Of a stretch of DNA of 6,878 bases, positions 1-5,257 are shown one piece after another (positions within the stretch are counted from its first letter, which is position 1; the number at the start of each line of letters is the position of its first letter). Location of the stretch: positions 1 through 6,878 of the forward strand of contig JAJZNM010000129.1 in NCBI GenBank assembly GCA_021852325.1. Reading direction: 5' to 3'. The position numbers and the translations under genes were made by a program. Under the pieces are notes generated by a model that saw nothing but the letters and a program-made list of their open reading frames with translations, made no database searches and was not told where the DNA came from. This stretch comes from Pseudomonadota bacterium. Its GTDB lineage: Bacteria; Pseudomonadota; Gammaproteobacteria; JAKAQQ01.

Positions 1-2976
1 TGCGACGTGCATGTGGAAACGGGTGTAGTGACGGAGGAAATCCTCCGATACCGTGTGCTGGGTCTTGGCATTCCAGAGCGGGGCCTCGAACTTGACCAGC
101 GTTTTGTTGAGCGCCACCGCCTGCTGGATCAGCGCCGAATGTGCATGACGGAAGGCCGCATCCGTGTGGGCGCGACGCATCACGGCCGCAAGTCCGACCT
201 CGATCGCATGGGTCCGATTGAGAACGGTATTGAGTGCAGACAGGTTCGAGCGCATCTCAAGCCCGGCCTGTGTGTTGGCCCGGTAGGTCGAGAGCGGCAC
301 GGAATAGCGCGGATCCGGGAGCACCTGTGCTGTGGCGGCCTCCGTCTTTCCGAGCGCCGTGACTGTGACGCGGTAGGTTCCTGGCACGACGCGCGGACCG
401 AAGCTTCCGCCAAAGAATCCACCGCGCGTCTGGGGCATGAGGTCGAGCTTGGTCGGCCCGCGGTAGATGAGATTCCAGACGACTTCATTGACTCCAGCCC
501 GGGACGTGCCCCAGAGGGTATCGATTTTCTGGCCAGTACGGTCCCTGATCACGATCTTGACCGGGGTCTCATGGCGCATCCGATCTTTCGGAGTGGGCGT
601 GAGTGCCTTCTTGAGGTAGTAACTCACGACTACCCCTGTTGGCGCGTTGGGCCCGCGGAAGTGGCTCGGCCCGACTCCGTTCGTGTGGCTGGCGTAGAGG
701 ATATAACCGTTCGACGCGTGGAACAGATGGAACGGTTCCCGGGCGACCGCCGACGTCAGTTCCTCAATCGGGCGGAGATCGTCGAGAATCCACATCCCCC
801 GGCCATGCGTGGCCAAGACGAGGCTGTGGAGGGGCTTCACGAACTGGAGGTCGAAAACAGCAGCGCTCGTCAGGTTGGCATGGAGCGGCTTCCACAACCG
901 CCCCCCATTTTGCGAGTAATAAAGGCCTCGCATGGTCCCTGCCATGAGCAAACTGGCGTCATTCGGATCCTGGCGTACCACGAGCACTGAGGTGTCCGGC
1001 AGCCCGTGGGTGATGCGGTGCCAGCTCTGCCCGTAGTTGACGGTCTTGAAAACATAGGGATGGTTATTGCCGAGCTCATGCGCATCGAACGCGGCAAAGG
1101 CCGTTCCGGCATGGAACGGGGAAACGGTGACATGGTAGACGCGTGCCCACTTCGGAGCCCCGGAGGGGGTGACCTTCGACCAGTGTGTCCCTCCATCGCG
1201 CGTGACCCAGACCCACCCGTCATCCGTTCCGACCCAGATGACGTGGGAGTTGGTCGGTGCCAGCGTGATCGACTGGATCGTGTCGTAGGTCTCGGCACCC
1301 GAAAGATCCTTGGTCACGGGTCCGCCGGTCGGGCCCTGCTTGGCTTTGACGTCACGGGTGAGATCAGGACTGATCACGGTCCAGTGACGACCACCGTCCA
1401 GGCTGTGGAACACGACGTCGGCACCGATGTAGATGCTGTTCGGATCCGTCGGGGAGACCGCGATCGGGGAGGTCCAGTCGAAGCGATACTTCTGCTTGGC
1501 AAGCACCTTGCCTGAAAGGATGTCCCCGGTCAGGATGTCGCGGAGGTAGGGATTGATGCTGCGTGCACGGCGGGTCACCCGGTTGAAACGGGTGAGATCG
1601 CCATCATCCGTCGTGGCGTAAATGATGTTCGGGTCGCTCGGCGCGGGCACGACATACTGGCCATCACCGCCCGAGATCTGGAACCAGTCCTGCGCACCCA
1701 CGACGCCACCGCGCCGGTAATCGCTTGAGGCGCCGCACCAGGCATTGTTGTCCTGGAGCCCGCCGCAGACGAGGAAGGGCATCACGCGGTCGGCCACCGC
1801 CACCTGGTAGAACTGCTCAATGGGCAGGTTGCCGAGGAACCGCCAGTGTTTCCCGCCATTGGTCGAAAGGTAGACTCCGCCATCGTTGCCCTGGATGATG
1901 CGGTCAGGGTCATGCGGGTCGATCCAGATTGCATGATGGTCCACGTGCACACCCGGGTCCGCATAGAAGGAGGTCCTGCCGCCATCCGTGCTTTCCATGA
2001 GTTTCATGGACAGCATGAACAGGCGTTCCGGATTGTTGGGCATGACCGCAAGATCGGTGAAGTAGAATGGACGGACATCGTCGTTGTGGTTGTCACTCAC
2101 GAGCTGCCAGTGTGACCCACCATCGTGGGAGGCCCAGAGCACACCCCCCTTGGCCTGGATCACGGCATAAACGGTTTCGGGCTGGCTCGGCGCAAAAGCC
2201 ACCGCGGAACGGCCGATCGGGCCCTGGGGTAGGCCGTGGGACAGTTTCTTCCAGGTGTTCCCGCCGTCCAGAGACCGGTAGAGTCCACCGGAGCGTCCGC
2301 CACTCACGAGGAGCCAGGGATAGCGCTGGAGCGGCCACATCCCGGCAATCAGGACTTTCGGGTTTCCCGGCTGGAAGGCGATGTCCGAGCAACCCGTATG
2401 GGAGTTGAGGTAAAGCACCTTGTTCCAGGTCCGGCCGCCATCACGGGTCATGAAAACCCCACGCTCAGGCCCTCTTTTCCAGACATCTCCCAGAGCACAG
2501 ACAAACACATTGCTTGGATCATCCGGATTCACCGCGATGGCCCCGATCTGGCCCGCCTGGTTCAGGCCCATGTTCTCCCAGGTCCTCCCGCCATCCGGCG
2601 AGAAATAAACGCCAGCCCCATTCAGCATGTCGTTTCGGGGATTCGCCTCTCCGGTTCCGACCCAGACCCAGTCCGGGTGTCCGGGATCCAGCGCGACCGC
2701 GCCGATCGACATGGTGGGCTCATGGTCGAAAACGTTTCGCCAGCTGTCCCCGCCATTGGTCGTTTTCCAGACTCCGCCGCCGGCCGTGCCGACATAGTAG
2801 AGATTCCGGTTTCCGGGAACCCCGACCACACTGGTCACGCGACCGCCCGCCACGGCGGGTCCGATGTTCCGAAAGGTCAGGTGACGAAAGGGACCCTTTG
2901 ACCAGGTGGCCCAGGCGGGTACGGCAACCGTCAGGAATGCTGTACCGAGGAGGATAGGGAGGAGGATTTTTTTCAT
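1..2976 (-). CDS. Exported multi-Asp-box beta-propeller protein (BNR / sortilin-Vps10-like, 'glycosyl hydrolase' family by name), C-terminus cut by window edge
   Basis: The frame is open from ATG at 2976 to base 1 with no stop, giving 992 visible residues, so the gene continues to the left. Residues 1-23 form a signal peptide (two lysines, a hydrophobic core, AWA before the likely cleavage site), so the protein is exported. Asp-box motifs (S/T-x-D/N-G-G-x-x-W) lie near residues 72, 126, 177, 235, 283, 371, 525, 592 and 688. Weaker copies are STDGGRTS at 329 and TVNYGQSW at 645. Family landmarks are DHHAIWIDPHDPDRI with NDGGVY (346-369), GGLQDN (405-410) and ATHGRGMWILDD (722-733). Residues about 800-880 resemble an Ig/FlgD-like sandwich ending PGTYRVTVTA, followed by a helical region. 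Four cysteines (160, 196, 404, 414) could form disulfides. Homologues are often labelled glycosyl hydrolases or sialidases, but I see no catalytic site. A binding or scaffold role in the periplasm or outside the cell is inference; the substrate is unknown. Confidence 0.9.
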   Translation of the reverse strand, partial: MKKILLPILLGTAFLTVAVPAWATWSKGPFRHLTFRNIGPAVAGGRVTSVVGVPGNRNLYYVGTAGGGVWKTTNGGDSWRNVFDHEPTMSIGAVALDPGHPDWVWVGTGEANPRNDMLNGAGVYFSPDGGRTWENMGLNQAGQIGAIAVNPDDPSNVFVCALGDVWKRGPERGVFMTRDGGRTWNKVLYLNSHTGCSDIAFQPGNPKVLIAGMWPLQRYPWLLVSGGRSGGLYRSLDGGNTWKKLSHGLPQGPIGRSAVAFAPSQPETVYAVIQAKGGVLWASHDGGSHWQLVSDNHNDDVRPFYFTDLAVMPNNPERLFMLSMKLMESTDGGRTSFYADPGVHVDHHAIWIDPHDPDRIIQGNDGGVYLSTNGGKHWRFLGNLPIEQFYQVAVADRVMPFLVCGGLQDNNAWCGASSDYRRGGVVGAQDWFQISGGDGQYVVPAPSDPNIIYATTDDGDLTRFNRVTRRARSINPYLRDILTGDILSGKVLAKQKYRFDWTSPIAVSPTDPNSIYIGADVVFHSLDGGRHWTVISPDLTRDVKAKQGPTGGPVTKDLSGAETYDTIQSITLAPTNSHVIWVGTDDGWVWVTRDGGTHWSKVTPSGAPKWARVYHVTVSPFHAGTAFAAFDAHELGNNHPYVFKTVNYGQSWHRITHGLPDTSVLVVRQDPNDASLLMAGTMRGLYYSQNGGRLWKPLHANLTSAAVFDLQFVKPLHSLVLATHGRGMWILDDLRPIEELTSAVAREPFHLFHASNGYILYASHTNGVGPSHFRGPNAPTGVVVSYYLKKALTPTPKDRMRHETPVKIVIRDRTGQKIDTLWGTSRAGVNEVVWNLIYRGPTKLDLMPQTRGGFFGGSFGPRVVPGTYRVTVTALGKTEAATAQVLPDPRYSVPLSTYRANTQAGLEMRSNLSALNTVLNRTHAIEVGLAAVMRRAHTDAAFRHAHSALIQQAVALNKTLVKFEAPLWNAKTQHTVSEDFLRHYTRFHMHVA

Positions 2977-2982
2977 GAGAGG

Positions 2983-2986
2983 CTCC
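2983..2986 (-). promoter_or_regulatory. Ribosome binding site of the propeller gene
   Basis: On the minus strand GGAG lies 6 nt before the ATG at 2976. Its position agrees with the signal peptide beginning at this ATG and fixes the start choice. Confidence 0.7.
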
Positions 2987-3020
2987 ACTGTAGTTCGGGT
3001 TATCGACAAGGTCGACTCGT

Positions 3021-3049
3021 ATTGGACCATGGATGATGAGAAAAGTTCC
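3021..3049 (-). promoter_or_regulatory. Candidate ECF (sigma-E type) promoter for the propeller gene
   Basis: Read on the minus strand, GGAACTT (3049-3043) is followed by exactly 16 nt and then TCCAA (3026-3022). GGAACTT with 16 nt to a TC-rich -10 element is the layout known for the E. coli sigma-E class of extracytoplasmic-function promoters. Transcription would begin near 3014, leaving a leader of roughly 40 nt before the ATG. The element sits in the 131-bp gap between the small membrane-protein gene and the exported propeller gene. I see no sigma-70 pair of similar quality in this gap. The match is by eye; the -10 half is short and could be chance. Confidence 0.4.
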
Positions 3050-3107
3050 CAAACCTTGGCGGTTACATGATCCCGCCTTTCTGAAAATCCGTCCCGGGAC
3101 CCGGCGA

Positions 3108-3410
3108 TCAATCCCGGGGCGGCTTTGGACCGCCCGCGACATAGTGGCGCTCACCGGTCGCGGGGTCATCGTAGACTTCGACGGTCCCCTCCCCTGGAGA
3201 CCCTGTGAAACGCTCGCCCGTCTGTTGCCAGGCCGGATCCGGCCTAGCGGACGTCGGCCGATAGCGCCAGCGCTCGAGAACCAGGGCGAGGGCGACGATA
3301 CCGCCTGCGGCGAGGATTGTGATCCCTCCCGGCCAGGCGTACGTGAGGAACAGTGCGGCTCCCACGACCACGAGGATGGCTGCGAACGCCACGAGCAGCG
3401 CGCGCAACAT
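3108..3410 (-). CDS. Small two-TM membrane protein with C-terminal TGER-repeat tail, downstream partner of YbjQ-like gene
   Basis: This 100-residue protein has two hydrophobic segments (about residues 3-24 and 28-46) joined by a short W-P-G-G turn, then a polar, proline-rich tail of about 54 residues. The tail holds two TGER motifs (64-67 and 85-88), in WQQTGERF and DPATGERHYV contexts. This pattern resembles tails I have seen in uncharacterised small proteobacterial membrane proteins, but I do not know a function. The hydrophobic hairpin predicts an inner-membrane protein; tail orientation cannot be told. The ATG lies 3 nt after the TGA of the upstream YbjQ-like gene and has no good Shine-Dalgarno site of its own, which suggests translational coupling and a joint role. 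Codon use and G+C match the neighbours. Confidence 0.8.
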   Translation of the reverse strand: MLRALLVAFAAILVVVGAALFLTYAWPGGITILAAGGIVALALVLERWRYRPTSARPDPAWQQTGERFTGSPGEGTVEVYDDPATGERHYVAGGPKPPRD

Positions 3411-3413
3411 GGT

Positions 3414-3737
3414 TCAGGAGATTTTCTCGAGCACGACCGCCGTTCCATAAGCCACGATCTCGCTCATGGTCTGGCCGATTTCCGAAGAATCAAACCGCAT
3501 CATCACCACGCCATTCGCTTCCATCAGGCTCGCATTCTTCACCATCCGGTCGGTGGCATGGCGCCGGGCCTCCTCGAGCATCTCGGTATATTCCTTGATT
3601 TCACCACCGACCAAGGATCGGAGGCTCGCCACGAGGTTGCCGCCAAGCCCACGACTGCGGACGACGACACCAAAGACCTGACCTTTCACTTCGCGCACAC
3701 GGTATCCGGGAACCTGCTCTGTCGTGGTAATCATCAT
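3414..3737 (-). CDS. YbjQ / UPF0145 family protein
   Basis: With the start at the first of two adjacent ATG codons (3737-3735), the product is 107 residues, the length of E. coli YbjQ. The family signature is visible: an N-terminal strand beginning MMITTTEQVPGY, the GQVFGVVVRSRG strand, SLVGGEIKEYTEMLEEAR with its following helix, then GVVMMRFDSSEI and the terminal YGTAVVLE strand. The frame is open further, to an ATG at 3818, but those 27 extra residues resemble nothing in the family, and GAGGGA lies 7 nt before the chosen start. The fold is a small alpha/beta domain known to form oligomers. Pfam calls it a putative heavy-metal-binding domain, yet this copy has no cysteine and a single histidine, so metal binding is doubtful here. 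It is probably cytoplasmic, with its role likely tied to the membrane protein encoded 3 nt downstream. Confidence 0.9.
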   Translation of the reverse strand: MMITTTEQVPGYRVREVKGQVFGVVVRSRGLGGNLVASLRSLVGGEIKEYTEMLEEARRHATDRMVKNASLMEANGVVMMRFDSSEIGQTMSEIVAYGTAVVLEKIS

Positions 3738-3744
3738 CGTGCAT

Positions 3745-3750
3745 TCCCTC
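3745..3750 (-). promoter_or_regulatory. Ribosome binding site of the YbjQ-like gene
   Basis: GAGGGA on the minus strand lies 7 nt upstream of the ATG at 3737. It supports the 107-residue start over the longer in-frame ATG at 3818. Confidence 0.6.
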
Positions 3751-3831
3751 GTTGGGACTATGGGCTGATCGAGGTCACGCGATCCCAAGCAGCATTCGCT
3801 GCGAAGCGTGCGCGACATCCACGGTCTGAAT

Positions 3832-3861
3832 CTTAAACCAGAAAACCCGCTTCGTGCTCAA
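3832..3861 (-). promoter_or_regulatory. Weak sigma-70-like promoter candidate for the YbjQ-like operon
   Basis: On the minus strand TTGAGC (3861-3856) and TTTAAG (3837-3832) are separated by 18 nt, each matching four of six consensus bases. Transcription would begin near 3825, with a leader of about 90 nt before the YbjQ-like ATG. It lies in the only AT-richer patch of the divergent intergenic region. The evidence is consensus matching by eye only. Confidence 0.3.
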
Positions 3862-3938
3862 GACTGCCGGATCCCCTCCCGCCCGTCCGGTCTGGCATCG
3901 CAAGCCCGGGCCTCCTCACGCGAGTCCGTTCCCGAGCT

Positions 3939-3950
3939 TACAATCATTGT
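3939..3950 (+). promoter_or_regulatory. Perfect palindrome ACAAT-C-ATTGT overlapping a -10-like TACAAT
   Basis: Positions 3940-3950 read ACAATCATTGT, a perfect inverted repeat with a one-base centre, in an otherwise GC-rich gap. TACAAT at 3939-3944 matches five of six bases of a -10 element for the glycosyltransferase gene, about 65 bp before its ATG. I see no good -35 element upstream, so the promoter, if real, might need an activator. An operator overlapping the -10 would fit repression, but no regulator gene is nearby to assign. Confidence 0.3.
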
Positions 3951-3953
3951 GTT

Positions 3954-3972
3954 GAGGCGAGACTGGCGCCTC
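3954..3972 (+). other. Hairpin in the presumed leader of the glycosyltransferase mRNA
   Basis: GAGGCG (3954-3959) and CGCCTC (3967-3972) form a perfect 6-bp stem around a 7-nt loop. It lies just downstream of the TACAAT element and about 36 nt before the ATG. No T-run follows, so it is not an intrinsic terminator. The rest of the 271-bp gap (3738-4008) holds no gene that I can support. Confidence 0.3.
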
Positions 3973-4008
3973 TGCCCGGGCGGATACGGCCCATGACAGC
4001 CCAGCAGG

Positions 4009-5205
4009 ATGACTGCCACGAATCCATCCGCAGATCCCGATCCAGAGACCTGCCCGCCGCACGGGGGGATCCTGCCCCTTGGCATCCTCGTCGCATGCGA
4101 TTCACGCTCCTGGGGCGGGCTCGAACGGGAGGTTGTCTGGCTCTCGGCCGTCTGGCGGGCACAGGGCCATCGGGTGACCCTGTATCTGCCGGTCGGCAGC
4201 CGCCTCGAACGCGAAGCCCGTGCCCATGGACTCGCGGTCTTGCCCCACGCCCATCGCGGATTTTTGCGCATCAGGGACCTCGTGCGACTGGCTGGCTGGA
4301 TCCGGCGCGAGCAGCCCGACATCATCCACGTGCATGACAGCCCGAGCCTCAGGCTGATGTCCATCATGCTCTGGGTCGCCAAAAGCCGGGGGCTCCTCTA
4401 TCTCACGCGGCACATGGGACTCAAACATACCCGTCGCGGCGTCCTGAACCGTCTGTTCTATCACCAGATCCGGCGCGTTTATGCAATTTCCGGATATGTG
4501 GCCCGTGCCATCCACGAACATCTTCCGGTGCCTAGAGACCGGGTACGCATCCTGCCGCCCGGGATCCAGCGCCGACACTTCACGATCCGCCCGATGAGCG
4601 CCGAGGAAGCCAAAAGCCAGCTCGGGCTCGATCCGGACCGGATCGTCATCGGCATGCTCGGCCGCATCACCCGGCTCAAAGGGCACCGTGAATATCTCCT
4701 CGCCATGCAGGCCCTCCGGACCGGGCACCCATCCATCCAGGGGCTCGTCGCAGGCGCTGCGGGACCTGAACGTGTCGAGCAGCGCTTTTTCCGTGAAATC
4801 GAAACGCTCAGGCGTCAACTCGGACTCGCGGACACGGTCCGTTTCACGGGGGAAAGCCTGGATCCAAGAGTGCATTTTGCGGCCATGGACATCTTTGTCT
4901 TCCCGTCCCATCTCGAGTCTTTCGGGATGACCGTGATCGAGGCCATGACCTTCGGTCTGCCCGTGATCGCCTGTGCCGCGGGTGCGATACCCGAGATCAT
5001 CGAAGATGGCAAAACCGGCATCCTGATCCCTCCCCTGGATCCCGAGGCACTGGCTCAGGCCGTTTCGAGACTCATGGCCGCACCCGACCTTTGCAGACGT
5101 CTCGGTGGATCCGCACAGGCCTCGACCGAGCGGTGGGACATCCAGGTGATCGCCTCGCAATACACATCCGACTTCTACCGTGATCTCGGCACGAGAGAAT
5201 CCTAA
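4009..5205 (+). CDS. Family 4 glycosyltransferase (GT-B fold)
   Basis: The complete 398-residue product has the length and layout of a GT4 retaining glycosyltransferase, which moves a sugar from a nucleotide-sugar donor to an acceptor. The N-terminal acceptor half begins near residue 21 (ILPLGILVACDS) with the glycine-rich WGGLERE loop at 35-41 and PDIIHVHD at 103-110. The C-terminal donor half starts near 211 and carries GRITRLKG (218-225), then FVFPSHLESFGMTVIEAM, containing the E-x7-E pair E303/E311, and GLPVIACAAGAIPEII. No signal peptide or membrane helix is evident, so it should act in the cytoplasm or at the inner membrane face. Donor and acceptor cannot be read from sequence; glycolipid, lipopolysaccharide or exopolysaccharide building are possibilities. 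An in-frame TGA at 3994 limits the start, and ATG 4009 is the first candidate. AGG directly abuts the ATG, too close for a normal Shine-Dalgarno site. No other sugar genes flank it. Confidence 0.93.
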   Translation: MTATNPSADPDPETCPPHGGILPLGILVACDSRSWGGLEREVVWLSAVWRAQGHRVTLYLPVGSRLEREARAHGLAVLPHAHRGFLRIRDLVRLAGWIRREQPDIIHVHDSPSLRLMSIMLWVAKSRGLLYLTRHMGLKHTRRGVLNRLFYHQIRRVYAISGYVARAIHEHLPVPRDRVRILPPGIQRRHFTIRPMSAEEAKSQLGLDPDRIVIGMLGRITRLKGHREYLLAMQALRTGHPSIQGLVAGAAGPERVEQRFFREIETLRRQLGLADTVRFTGESLDPRVHFAAMDIFVFPSHLESFGMTVIEAMTFGLPVIACAAGAIPEIIEDGKTGILIPPLDPEALAQAVSRLMAAPDLCRRLGGSAQASTERWDIQVIASQYTSDFYRDLGTRES

Positions 5206-5239
5206 TCCCGCAACGGGCCTCCGCGTGGTTCCTGGACAG

Positions 5240-5256
5240 ACGGGAATCCTTCCCGT
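5240..5256. terminator. Short hairpin between convergent genes, possible weak bidirectional terminator
   Basis: ACGGGAA (5240-5246), loop TCC, TTCCCGT (5250-5256) is a perfect 7-bp stem in the 52-bp gap between the glycosyltransferase stop (5205) and the permease stop (5258). Its right arm is one base from the permease TGA. Only a short TTT follows on the plus strand and no T-run on the minus strand, so termination may be inefficient. Confidence 0.4.
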
Positions 5257-5257
5257 T

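Noticed and set aside
7..990. 327-codon plus-strand open frame
   Set aside because: It lies wholly antisense to the propeller gene, whose minus frame shows unmistakable family motifs. The plus-strand translation is rich in Arg, Gly and His and has no recognisable domain, as expected for a high-GC shadow frame.
3084..3106. GC-rich palindromic stretch followed by TTTT after the small membrane-protein stop (minus strand)
   Set aside because: GTCCCGGGAC is a perfect palindrome but leaves only about 3 bp of stem once a loop is allowed, and the T-run is four bases. This is too weak to call a terminator.
2720..3448. 242-codon minus-strand open frame spanning the propeller start, the intergenic gap and the small membrane-protein gene
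   Set aside because: It overlaps two better-supported genes in a different frame and crosses the propeller promoter and ribosome site. Its translation is Arg/Ser/Pro-rich with no domain.
3789..3805. Overlapping small inverted repeats (GCAGC/GCTGC and TTCGC/GCGAA) in the YbjQ-like leader
   Set aside because: The stems are only 5 bp, mutually exclusive and common by chance in GC-rich DNA.
3738..3818. N-terminal extension of the YbjQ-like protein to an upstream ATG
   Set aside because: The 27 extra residues are not family-like, the shorter form matches the 107-residue family length, and the Shine-Dalgarno site serves the inner ATG.
3808..3996. 62-codon plus-strand open frame ending just before the glycosyltransferase
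   Set aside because: It has no convincing ribosome site, lacks domain-like sequence and overlaps the upstream region of the YbjQ-like operon. It could only be a leader peptide, with no support for that.
4102..5160. 352-codon minus-strand open frame opposite the glycosyltransferase
   Set aside because: It runs antisense through the GT4 catalytic motifs with low-complexity, domain-free composition. It is a shadow caused by codon bias in high-GC DNA.
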